The translations under genes and the position numbers were made by a program. Below are positions 19,157 through 28,806 of a stretch of 32,050 nt of DNA, piece after piece. Source of the stretch: Selaginella moellendorffii (Eukaryota > Streptophyta > Lycopodiopsida > Selaginellales > Selaginellaceae); NCBI RefSeq assembly GCF_000143415.4, contig NW_003314310.1, positions 1,417,081-1,449,130 on the forward strand, read 5' to 3'. Position 1 is the first letter of the stretch, and each line of letters opens with the position of its first letter. The notes under the pieces are model-generated. The model was not told the origin of the DNA. It ran no database searches and worked only from the letters and a program-made list of their open reading frames with translations.

Positions 19157-22100
19157 GGGAAGATCAACTTCCTCATCGATGCACACTCGAGTCTAGAATA
19201 CTGCCAAGGAAACAACTCTAGAAAAAGTTCACAGTATTCACACTATGTGAGAAATGCACCAACTTAAATGAATTAAGGGGCAACCTCTTTGTCTAACGCA
19301 GATGCGTTATCAGCTCAGACACCTTCTGGCTGTCGCCAACAAAGAAATGACCAACGGAGTTAGCCACCCTTGCTACTCTAGGAGTCACCCAACTTACAAA
19401 AGTGTGATACGCCCCTGCCTACAGGTGGCATAGAGAGAGAAGCCAGAGGCCCCAACCCTCATGAGCAAAGAAACCAAGCCCGTCGCCAAGACTACTGCAA
19501 ATAGATAGTTAGAGTTGTTTACACGGTCACGCCCTTTTAACAGAATAAGGAACATCGATAGAGAGGCGGGTGATGTGACCAGTCGACAGTAGCTACCCCA
19601 TACTAGAGATTTCAACATGCACATGAAGTGCCGAAGCCAGTCTACATATACTGGCCCAAAATTCAAAGATCAATAGATGGACAATATCAAAGTCATAAAC
19701 AATGATATCTTAGAGTCTTAATTATCAGTGAATAAATCTTATATTAGAACACAAGAGTATTCCAAGTAAGTTATCATCCGATAAACTAGTATTATAGTAT
19801 AGGAACCACTAAGATCATCATAATTGGTAAATATAGGAATCACCATCTAACAAATTTCAATAGCAAGTATATCATCAATGAAACTCAATGATGAAACATA
19901 ACTATCGAAGATAGCAGACAGTATGCCAAACAACTTACCAAAGATAACTCAAAAAACACAAAGTATCATCGACTGGCAAGCAAGATGCTCGCGAATGTAT
20001 CACCCGAAGGAAATAACATTCTAATCGATCGAAACTAACTCGAGCAATAATCAACAGAACAAAATGCATGTGGCAAGACCAACAAACATTCATTCATGCC
20101 AACTATCACACTAGTCAATCCGAATAAATCCCAGTCAACAATACCAAGGAACTAGAGTTGCTCAAGCAAGTGTTTGTAACATCCTACTTTGATGTCTCAA
20201 ACCCAATAGACCAAACCACAAAGAACATGTGGTATTGCGAAAAGTCAGAAGCCATCAAAGAGAACAACTAACTATCATAAAAGAACATTAATCATCCCAT
20301 CAATAAAGAGATGCATAATCATTGTCAAAGAAAGAATCTACCATTTTGAAGAACAGAAAATCATTCTTGATCAACAATAATCAAGCAAAACCTTTGTGAC
20401 AAGGATAATCAACTATGCTAGATGATAGTTAATCATCACCAATGATTGCCAGATGTAAATACTAACTTCAATAGTGAAGTTAATGAGCTAAAATGCCTTC
20501 CCTAACAACTTCTAACCAATGGTCCACAAGCATGAAAGCTCAAGGAACCAAAAGCTCAAAGAAGCCTATAGCCAAGTCTTGCTTAACAATAATCACGAGT
20601 CTCGCATAAACTAACATCAATGCTAAAGAAAAAATTATGGTACAACCCACAATATCCTCAACACATCCATAAACTAAACTTCATAATGCAAAGCTAATGA
20701 AGAGCATATCTGCATCAATCCAATTTGTGGAAAAATTTCCATCCTAGAGAAAGAATGATTCTCAGTTTAGGAATACAAACTTTCAAAACTCAACCAACTT
20801 CCTCCTACTAACAACTTCATATAAGTTCACCTCAACACAAATTCTCAAGACCCAATAGCATGCCTAAGCATCGAACATCTTTGCCCATTCTTTCGATATC
20901 CAACGCTGACATCCGCAAAAATGCAAAATGAACATCCAAGGCCTAATCACAAAGACCACATCTTTGGATATCCACATTGCACTACACTCTTCTTCAACCA
21001 CTTTCAAGATCTAATATGAAGCCAAAACACTAACAAGAAAAATGACATGGAAAATCAAGTTCTAGGGAAAATTCCTCATCACTTTGAACAACAATGCCAC
21101 TTCCACTAACACAAATGCTAGCGATGTCAATGCTTCAACTACACACATTCTCTATCCAATAATCTACTCCAAGTGCTAATGGATCAACTAATAAACCATA
21201 ACAAGTGAATGCTATAACCCTTTTCCAACACTTCAATGGGCAAACTCATGGAACTAAGAAACCAACTTAAGCTTAGCATAATAGACCACCATTGAGAATC
21301 TAGTCAAAGCTTACTACAATGTTACTACGTGCAAGTAGACTAGCTTCACCATCAACCACTTTAGGGTTGATCATCGTTTAACCAAGCAACTTTGTAAACA
21401 CATTACTCATTATCATATGGATATGATATAAAATCACAATGACTTGATCTTCAATTGAGCAACACCACGAGCAATGCCAATGTCATTACTTCAAAGGTTT
21501 ACGTGAGCATCAAGTGCCAACTCAATTTGACAAAATGCAACATAAATGCCACACTCCATCGATAGAGATTTACAACACTAAACACCACTAACTTTTGTTC
21601 ACAACTTGGACAAGCTCATGCCACTCTCTTTCTAACCAAACTCAAAATTAATCCAAACCAAGCTACTCAAAGAGCAAGCAAGGTTCCCCGAAAAAGAATT
21701 GAGCATTGCAACCCAAGTCTTCAATAGCAAGCCTAAACAAAATGGTATAACGCTTCACCGCTACCCATCCCACAACTTGCCATTTGTAAGACCATCATTT
21801 CTAACACGCATCAAAGTAGGGACTCTTGATTGCATATTGTGAATACAAGCAATGAGTCGACACTTCGTTGCAAATCATCTCTCCAAGAAGAGAAAATGAT
21901 TTACGTGTTTGAACCTTTGTCTCTGACGACTCTCTTTTCGGTCTCATTTTTTACTAAACCTCAAGCTTGCTTTCACACTGCCTTCAGTCCAATCCAAGAA
22001 AAGTTTATGAGAGAGCACAACAATGACTACTTGAACCAATAGACTAATCCCTATAGTCTTGATTGATCCACTTGTATTCATGCCTAGGAAGGATCCACTA

Positions 22101-22471
22101 GTGCTGTGCTAAACAGCTACGGACCAGCCTATTTGCCACTCATAACAAACCCAGGGAAGGTTTACTTAACCCACGGTACATGGAACAACTCATGGAACCA
22201 CCGATAGGCTAACATTAATCCTGCCAACTCAAATGTAACCTCGAGTTACTAATGTGCCTCACTCACGAGCCCAAGCTCAAACTTGTGTAAAACGGAACAA
22301 CTCAATCCCTCTTGTGAGCCCAAAAGCAAGCTCACATCATAAGGTACAACAAGGTAACCAAATCCATACCCAAGGAACGAACACAAAGTCTTTGCACTCA
22401 AACGTGTACCCACTCGGATCATCGTTTTCATCTCTGCGTATGCAATGAGACTAGTTGCCCAATCTCATTGG
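19157..22471 (-). mobile_element. Element A2 interior (non-autonomous)
   Basis: From about 20725 to 22471 this is the inverted counterpart of A1 interior 15060-16846. From 19157 to 20725 it is unique in the window. No readable gag, protease, integrase, reverse transcriptase or RNase H motif was found on either strand; open frames such as 19394-19666 (minus) are unrecognised and probably chance. With 1.1-kb LTRs and several kilobases of non-coding interior, it fits a large retrotransposon derivative. Confidence 0.65.
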
Positions 22472-22559
22472 ATAGTTGTAAGGAACCAACTCACCAAGGT
22501 GTCGTAGGCTAAAGGATCCCCGAAAGCATGACCAAAATGACAAAGAGTTCATCGGATGG

Positions 22560-22775
22560 GACCGAGTTGAAGATCAAGTCCAAGACCAACTCTGAGACCG
22601 AGTTCGAGATAGAGTCCGGGGCCAAATCGGAGACTGAGTCCGAGACTGAGTTCGAGACCAAGTTCAAGACAGAGTCTGAGATCCAAATCGGGTCTGAGAC
22701 CGAGTCCGAGGTCGAGTTTGAAGTCGAGTCCGAGATCGGGTCCAAGAGATCGAGTCCGAGACCGAGTCTGAGTAC
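22560..22775 (+). repeat. Purine-rich minisatellite in the solo LTR
   Basis: It consists of 6-mer-based repeats (GAGTCC, GAGACC, GAGTTC, AAGTCC) of the same type as 11905-12355. It keeps open Glu/Ser/Thr-rich frames on plus and Leu/Gly/Asp-rich frames on minus. These are treated as artefacts. It is followed directly by the conserved GGTGAAAGCCCAAA block. Confidence 0.85.
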
Positions 22776-22819
22776 TAATACGGGTCAAGGGGTGAAAGCC
22801 CAAATCATGCGTCTCCCAA

Positions 22820-22838
22820 GGGGGGGGGGGGGGGGGGG
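22820..22838 (+). repeat. G19 homopolymer run
   Basis: An uninterrupted run of about 19 G occurs in the solo LTR. Shorter G- or C-runs occupy the equivalent place in all four A-family LTRs (14447-14458, 18558-18569 as C, 24150-24159 as C, 24877-24889). Run length is probably uncertain because of replication and sequencing slippage. Confidence 0.75.
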
Positions 22839-23596
22839 CTGCAGGGGGTTCCAAAAGTATAATAGGGATAGTGAGGTCCAGGAACTAGTTTTGAAGGAAC
22901 TCTTTAGTGGGGCTTCCAAACTGATTTGAGGTTGAAACTAGGACTGAGGGGCCTTGAGTGGGAGTGAGCATGGACTTGGTTGGTGCCAGAGGGGCCATCC
23001 AAGGAAGTACTCAAGAGCAACTCCCACTCCCGAAAGGGAAACCGACTGCGGTGCTCCCAACTCATGTAGAGTGGTGCCCCACTTGAGTACCATGCGGCTC
23101 ATTGGTCCTCGCCCTTCCTAGGGGCTTGGACCTTCCCTTCTGGATGGAAGTGGGGGGGTAGAGGTACCCATACCGGGCCGTTAGGCCACGGTGTTTCGCC
23201 CCGGCATCCCAAAACAAGTGTTGCACCCAACACTTGGGATTTAGAGGGTCCCATGATCAAGTCTTGTGGTACCAAGGGGTGTTAGGAACCTGGAGGCTTG
23301 GTGTGCTTGGCTGCTTATGCCTGCGGGGAGTGTAGCTGAACCTTAAGTCCAGTCTAACCCGGGGAGGGGGATTGGAGAGATTTGGGAATCCGTGGATGGA
23401 TGGATAACGCTCTGTTGCTTGTGCAGTGAGTAGCTGAAACCAAGTAGGACCAAATAGGAGCTTGTACCATAAGAGGGAACCTTGGCGAGGGAACTTAGCA
23501 AAAGCCAAGGTGGTGTTGGACGGATAGACGAGGTAAATTGGCAAATTGGAAAAGAAAATTTTGTGGCTTACAATAGTACTCGCCAAGACTCATGCC

Positions 23597-23609
23597 CTCT
23601 GATACCAAA
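23597..23609 (-). other. Element A2 primer-binding site (tRNA-iMet)
   Basis: On the minus strand the site reads TTTGGTATCAGAG, immediately inside the ...GCGCTACA end of the A2 5' LTR. This is an exact match to the usual plant initiator tRNA-Met primer site and is the best-preserved one in the window. Confidence 0.8.
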
Positions 23610-24560
23610 TGTAGCGCACGTGGTTTTGACCCTTTATCCTATGGTGATTTACCATAGGATAACACCATGAAGCGGAAGCTAAACCCTCTTTATGCCACGT
23701 GACACATGCCATGTGTCATATGCCACGTGTCCAAAGGACAGTGGTGCAAAACCTGAGGTTTAGAGCCTTGGGCCACTAAATGAAGGAATGGTGCCAAAAC
23801 CCCAAATATGAAGCCAAGGAGTGACAGAACCAAACCACAGAGCAACTCTCGAGCATATAGTCCAAGGAGCGAATGGACAGGAGCCCGGAGCGACTTGGAA
23901 CAATCCTAGAGTAACCAGCATCCCAATGCCAGGATCAGCACGCAAAACAAAGCCAAACGGAGTCTGGTGCTATTTTGGCATACCAGTGGCCTAACACGAT
24001 GACATAGGTACTCCACCAACTAGCATGGAATGGAACTTGGGCTTAAACCCAAGCCGGATGCAAAACAAGGACAGACACACAAGCAAGAGCTAGACTATGC
24101 CTCAGGTTGGTTGGCCATACCCGACCTACCCACTATCCCTACTATACATCCCCCCCCCCTAAGGAACACATGCTTTGGGCTTTCACCCCTAGCCTCCCTT
24201 AGTATCAGGAGTTAGTCTCTGGGACCAAGCTCAAAACTCATTAACCTATGGAATGGCGCTAGATTGTGAATTTGGACATGGGACGAACACCATTGTGTGT
24301 AGGTTGATCTCTACATTCCATAGATATGCCAAATAAGCAAATCTAGACATTTTCCATAAATAGCATTTGGGACCGAAATGAGACTAATGCTAAGCGCATG
24401 ATAGCAAGGGTGTTTGGCAGACACGGTATGCTATCATCCGGCAATATTAAGGGATCAATCTCAATACGTGAGGGTTCTTGTCAAGCCAGTGCAAGACAAA
24501 GCAAAAGAGAACTAAAAAGCCAAGCCAAGTATGCTTGGCTGAATAGACACTTAGGAATTC
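23610..24560 (-). mobile_element. Element A2: 5' LTR, truncated
   Basis: It is the inverted A-family LTR from its TGTAGCG end inward and stops at GAATTC near 24560, having lost about the outer 180 bp. It keeps two CCACGTG boxes (23695, 23723) with a decayed CCATGTG between them (23709), and the terminal hairpin near 23636-23662. It abuts a direct-orientation LTR of the same family at its broken end. Confidence 0.8.
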
Positions 24561-25074
24561 ATGATATTGAGCTTGGTCCCTCAATATTGCTAGATGATAG
24601 CTTACTGTGTCTGCCAAACACCCTCGCTATCATGCCCTTTGTGTTAGTCTCATTCCAGTCCTAAATACTATTTATGGAAAGTATTTAGATTCGCTCATTT
24701 GTCATATCTACAAAATGTAGAGATTGTCCTAAACACAATGGTGTTCATTCTGTATTCAAATTTGCAATTTAAGAACATTCTATATTTAGTAAGTTTTGAG
24801 TTTGTCCCAAAGAATAACTCCTAATACTAAAGGAGGCTTGGGGTGAAAGCCCAAAGCATTTGTTCCTCAAGGGGAAGGGGGGGGGGGGGCAGTTATAGGG
24901 GGTTTCAAATGTATAGTAGGGATAGTGGATAGGTTGGGCATGGTTGACTAACTTGAGGCTTAGTTTAGCTCTTGCTTGTATGTCTGTCCTTGTTTTGTGT
25001 CTGGCTTGGGTCTAAGCCCAAGTTCCATTCCATGTTAGCTGATGGAGTACCCATATCCTTGCGTTAGACCACCG

Positions 25075-25269
25075 TGTAAGCAACCAAAGGGAACGACTCG
25101 AAAGACGATCCATGGGGTTCAAATATAAAAGGAAAAGGGCCTATGAATAAAAGTGCACCCCCTTTTCCAATTGGTTAAGGGTTTTGGGATATTTGGGGTT
25201 AATCGTCTTTGGGTTTGAATAGTACTGGGCTGGGTGACCTCTTGGGAAATCCAAACTCAGGAGCTTACA
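25075..25269 (+). mobile_element. Cassandra-type solo LTR with 5S rRNA promoter region
   Basis: About 195 bp runs from TGTAAGCAACC to GGAGCTTACA and is followed by TTTGGTAT, the start of a tRNA-Met primer site. Inside it, 25197-25252 aligns with the 3' half of plant 5S rRNA: GGTTAATCG for the A box, then AATAGTACTGGGCTGGGTGACC and TTGGGAAATCC for the intermediate element and C box. A short LTR carrying a 5S-derived RNA polymerase III promoter is the defining feature of Cassandra TRIM retrotransposons. It replaces about 15-20 bp of the host LTR and has no clear target duplication. The 5' half of 5S is absent. Confidence 0.75.
25197..25252 (+). promoter_or_regulatory. 5S rRNA-like internal promoter (A box, IE, C box)
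   Basis: The 56-bp segment matches the known plant 5S internal control region at most positions, with the C box GGGTGACCTC(T)TGGGAA nearly intact. It is not a full 5S rRNA gene. It may still bind TFIIIA/TFIIIC. Confidence 0.7.
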
Positions 25270-25633
25270 TTTGGTATTTGGACTCCGTTTGGCTTTGTTT
25301 TGCATGTTGGTCTTGGCATTGGGATGTTGGATACTCTAAGACTAATCCAAGTTGCTCTGTGCTCTTGTCCCTTCGCTCTTTAGGCTGTATGCTCGGGAGT
25401 CATTTTGTGTTGCTCTAGTGCCATCGCTCCTTGGCTCCATGCTTAGGAGTTTGGCACCATTTCTTCATTCAGTGGTCCAAAGCCCTGAAACTCGAGTTCG
25501 ACACCACTGTCCTTTGGACACATGGCATGTGACTGGCATTTGACATGTGGCATATAGAACATTTAGGTTTTGCTTCATGGTTATCCTATGGTAAATCACT
25601 ATAGGATAAAGGGTGAAAACCATATGTGCTACA

Positions 25634-25638
25634 GGAAG
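25634..25638 (+). repeat. Target-site duplication GGAAG (right)
   Basis: It is the partner of 13865-13869 and directly follows the CTACA terminus of element A. Confidence 0.85.
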
Positions 25639-27253
25639 CATAGTTCTAAAGGGCAAAGGTAGCCCATGTGGAACAAAGGATAATTAAGTTTCAGAGCAAC
25701 ACTTGCAAAGATGGTTCTTGTGAATAGGACATGAATACATGAAGTTGTATTCCAACGAGATGGCATCTCAAAAGGAACCATAAGGCTTAGACCTTATAGG
25801 TTGTCAGATTAGCAAGTCCAAAAGCTAAATAACTCTGTGGAGTTAAGGAATGGTTCTAAAAGATTAGTGGGAATACATGGACTGACGTGTGTTGTACCCT
25901 ACAAAAGACTAAGAAGATCATGAGATCTAAATATCAAAAGTGGATATTTCATTGATGGTAGAACATGCTATACTAAAGTTGAGGAAATGTGTTTACAGAA
26001 GAAAACAATTTTGGCAAGGAGTTGTATGTGAACATTATATTGTAGTGCTAACTAATAGTTGGTATAAGTAATGACTACTATTGTCTTGGCAAAGACTTGA
26101 CACAAGGGAGAAGTGTCGTAAGAGTAGGTTCATAGAGTCGATGGTGGGAAGACATCAAATGTTTTAGGGTGTGATGTCTTGAGGTCAAGTTAATTGGTTC
26201 ATAAGAACCCTTTGCCAAAGGAATCCCAATGGAAATGGGATTGGTATAGCCTAAAGTGGAAAGCATGCAATTTGAGTGTAGTGACCTAAATAATGATGGA
26301 GGTGTGAAAGCATTAGTAATGAATTGTAAGACTTGACAATTATAAGACAAATAAGCAAAAGGTGCAATATAATTGATTAAATTGGTGGAAATAAACTTCC
26401 CAAGATTTCTTATTGGGATAAAGAGGTTAAATATATCCCTTGGGGGGATAAATTGTTTATGTTACAATATAGTGAGTCAATGTTGTAAAAGAAAATGCTT
26501 ATTATCAAATAAGGCCATCATTAGGACATCTAAACACTCTACAACACTAGAAAATGGTGTTTGGCATCATGAGGATATTAGATAAAATTCAAGAGACTAA
26601 GCCTCTGGCTATTTAATATCTAAGGTTGTGGAGATGGGCAAAATTTATTTATTCGAATTGGACAAAGCCAAAAGAGATTTTGGCAAGGCTAGTGACAGAC
26701 ATACAAAGGCACATGAGTAACAACGATAATCCTCGTGTATGAGATTGCAAGGTGAGTATATCCAAATTGAAGACCCACTCCCTAGATTATCAGGTAAATT
26801 TATCTTAAAAAATACTTGCTAAAGCATGGTAGAAAGTGCAAAGCTATCCTCCTAGCCTAGAGAAGAATAATCAAGGGAACATATGGGGCCGAAAGCAAAT
26901 AGTAAAGGGATAGAACCAAACTATAAGAATCGAAGGGCATAACCAAGAGTAGTTATGCAAGTTAGGAGTAGAGAATCAAGTGGGTGCTTAAAGGTGTTAC
27001 TATTGGCAACTGTGGTGTCGTAGTGAGTTTAAAAGTATGGAATTACCTATATTAAACCATATGGTAGTTAGGAAGTTTGTGAAAGAGGAAGCTTTAACAA
27101 GCTAAGAGATAGAGTCCCTACAATATTCCCAAGGAGAATTTTGGTTTAGTACCTAAAAAACTAAGTGTAAATGGTTTACAAAAATGCACAAAATCAGAGT
27201 GGCATAGCAGAAATGTGATTTTCAAGCTTTCCATATGATGAGGATATCAAAGG

Positions 27254-27414
27254 TGTAAGCGACTAAATTTGGACTTCCCAGGAGGTCACCCAGCCCAGTA
27301 CTATTCAAACCCAAGGACGTTTAACCCCAAATATCCCAAAACCTTTGGGGAAATGGTTCTTGAGTGTTCAAAGAGTTGGGTTTGAATGAAAGCCAATGTT
27401 TGAGGGCTTTTACG
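27254..27414 (-). mobile_element. Second Cassandra-type LTR fragment (inverted)
   Basis: On the minus strand it ends ...GTCGCTTACA and is followed by TTTGATATCC, a degenerate tRNA-Met primer site. The 5S-like block is at 27271-27326 (minus) and includes AATAGTACTGGGCTGGGTGACC and CTGGGAAGTCC; its C box matches plant 5S rRNA better than the copy at 25197. The block GGTTTTGGGATATTTGGGGTT upstream of the 5S part is shared with the first copy. The outer end (near 27414, complement GTAAAAGCCC) is diverged. Confidence 0.65.
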
Positions 27415-27721
27415 TTTATGCATAGAACCATATTATGTTGGTTATGTGACTTGCTAAGTGGAATTAACAAGTCAAAGGAACAAAGACCTTAATTGAAGGT
27501 GTTGACTTCAAAAGGAGTGGTTTATAGGCCACGTATGGAGGAGTCCATACATGATCATAGGCTGATTAACTAACTTGTCAAATCAGAGGACTTAGAAGCT
27601 CGAAGGAATTAAGTTCATAAGCTGTGATCTGTAACACGTATTGGGTATAATTTGCATTGGCATAGGGAGTCATACTAAGTATTCTTGGTGATGCCGCCTA
27701 TAGATGCATATGTGGAGGTTG

Positions 27722-27760
27722 GGTTCGAATCCCAACTCTCTAGTGTTTGGGTTCGAGTCC
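27722..27760 (+). repeat. Tandem 28-bp repeat with two tRNA-like B boxes
   Basis: GGTTCGAATCC (27722-27732) and GGTTCGAGTCC (27750-27760) match the tRNA B-box consensus and are 28 bp apart. The first can form a T-arm (TTGGG TTCGAAT CCCAA). No matching acceptor stem, D-arm or anticodon arm was found, so this is not called a tRNA gene. It may be a tRNA-derived piece of a SINE or an LTR promoter. Confidence 0.45.
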
Positions 27761-27771
27761 TAACTCACTAG

Positions 27772-28085
27772 GGCATAGTGATAGTTTAGAATATAAGGAC
27801 ACCCATTTTTCGATGGTCACAGACTCTCAATAAAGAGGTTGACTTGGGCACACTACCAAATGGGGAATGCCCCAGAGTTGTGATGCACGGTTAAATTTCT
27901 TAGTGTGAAAGTTCAACATATCTAACTTGAATACTCTTGTGCAAGTGGCATTGAGGATGTGGTGAATGAGATGAGGACACCCAATCTCAGTTGTTATGGA
28001 CCCTTAGCCGAAAGGGCTAACTTGGGCACACTAAATGTGGGGGATGCCCTCGGGGTTATGGTCAACAATTTAAAAGTTTGAAAGA
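27772..28085 (+). repeat. Diverged direct duplication of ~130 bp
   Basis: Segments near 27790-27900 and 27975-28085 share AAGGACACCCA, then AACTTGGGCACACTA, then GGGGGATGCCC and a GTTATGGTCAACAATTTA-like end, at a spacing of about 180 bp. The duplication lies just before the LTR B fragment at 28140. No coding is implied. Confidence 0.5.
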
Positions 28086-28139
28086 CTTGGTACCTATTGG
28101 CAAACCTATTAAAATATTAAGGTGAAATCATTAGGTGAT

Positions 28140-28225
28140 TGTGAAACATAGATCCCTAAGCCCCAAAGTGGAGTAGAAAGGGTGCCACATGGTAGTGGTC
28201 GAAGTGGAAATTCAACAAGCATATG
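28140..28225 (+). mobile_element. Element B: start of 3' LTR (fragment)
   Basis: TGTGAAACATAGATCCCTAA and the next ~65 bp match the first 85 bp of LTR B at 11654, including CCCCAAAGTGGAG and GGGTGCCACATGGTAGTGG. The match stops near 28225, so the 3' LTR is truncated. No clear polypurine tract precedes it. Confidence 0.6.
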
Positions 28226-28437
28226 ATAAGGCTTTTTCTGTCTGTACTTGTATTCTTGCCCCTTCTTGCAAAATATTAACAAATCCTTTGAATGAGATAT
28301 TAGAGGTGAACTGAGTTATATTTATTTGTCATCCAATCTCTATAGCTTTCAATAGGCAGGTTATCTTGATGCTAGCATTTTACACAACCATCCTCCCATC
28401 AATGATGGCACACAACACTTTAAACCTAGCATGATAG

Positions 28438-28806
28438 TTAGACTCCAAATGTGTAGTTTGGGAGGATGTATTGTTCAGGTATGCGATCCTTCTTGCTTAT
28501 TGTGATTATTTTGTTCTCGTTGTCTAGGCAAAAAATTTGAGCAAACTGGGTGAGTCCAAAGGGATGGACTTGCCTATAAAAAAGAAAAACAAGCTTTTTT
28601 GGGTAGCACTTCTGCATAAGCTCAATCCCTTTCTTGACCGTTATTTCTTCTTTGAGTAGTTTTGCATAAGTGAGTAATTGAAAGGCATTAATCCAAAATT
28701 TGTCATAAGGAGAAAGTATAAACTCCCTAGACAGCTTTACTTGGCCATAATCTAGCTCCTTGTCATCGGACAAAATTTCCTCCACATACTCATCTTGCCT
28801 AGGCAT
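28438..28806 (-). CDS. Unrecognised 122-residue open frame, probably part of a decayed element
   Basis: The frame begins MPRQDEYVEEILSDDKELDY and runs through SPYDKFWINAFQLLTYAKLL and IELMQKCYPKKLVFLFYR to YILPNYTFGV. The composition is protein-like (balanced acidic, basic and aromatic residues) rather than base-driven. I do not recognise a family. The frame stays open only a few codons upstream of the ATG before a stop. A second open frame at 28752-29228 overlaps its start in another frame and carries Cys/His-rich CKCRLELCKSKCYHCHILG. These may be pieces of one transposon protein broken by frameshifts. Confidence 0.3.
   Translation of the reverse strand: MPRQDEYVEEILSDDKELDYGQVKLSREFILSPYDKFWINAFQLLTYAKLLKEEITVKKGIELMQKCYPKKLVFLFYRQVHPFGLTQFAQIFCLDNENKIITISKKDRIPEQYILPNYTFGV

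Larger units (their letters stand above)
22477..23572. mobile_element. Solo LTR inserted in A2 (1,096 bp)
   Basis: The segment begins TGTAAGGAACC and ends GGCTTACA. It is flanked by a perfect 5-bp duplication ATAGT (22472-22476 and 23573-23577). A1 lacks it at the matching place (AGTATTATCC near 15039), so the empty site is visible in the same window. It has no interior and no partner LTR, so it is a solo LTR left by recombination. It includes a purine-rich minisatellite (22560-22775), a GGTGAAAGCCCAAA block at 22791 and a 19-bp G-run at 22820-22838, and is distantly similar to LTR B. Confidence 0.85.
24560..25633 (+). mobile_element. Element A1: 3' LTR, truncated and interrupted
   Basis: The sequence matches A1 5' LTR from about 14135 onward, lacking roughly the first 265 bp, and ends GTGCTACA followed by the GGAAG duplication. 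It is interrupted at 25075-25269 by a Cassandra-type LTR. The G-box positions have all decayed (CACATGG at 25519, CATGTGG at 25544) and one 14-bp unit is partly lost, so this is the most degraded LTR of the four. Confidence 0.8.
25634..28139 (+). mobile_element. Element B interior, right part
   Basis: Continuation of element B after the A insertion, up to the LTR-like start at 28140. No gag-pol motif is recognisable; the few open frames (26078-26350 minus, 26373-26585 plus) have no recognised homologue. It contains the second Cassandra-type fragment, a 28-bp tandem pair with tRNA-like B boxes and a diverged direct duplication at 27772-28085. Confidence 0.45.

Noticed and set aside
19394-19666. 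90-residue minus-strand open frame in the A2 interior
   Set aside because: No retroelement protein motif and no counterpart in A1; likely chance.
15538-22042. The ~70-residue open frame shared by A1 (15538-15747) and A2 (21830-22042) as a conserved gene
   Set aside because: The similarity is explained by the DNA-level duplication, and the frame lies on the strand opposite to the element orientation in both copies.
25197-25252. 5S rRNA gene
   Set aside because: Only the 3' half is present and it sits between TG...CA LTR ends, so it is an LTR-borne promoter segment, not a functional 5S gene.
27722-27794. tRNA gene
   Set aside because: A T-arm-like hairpin and B box are present but no D-arm, anticodon arm or acceptor stem could be paired.
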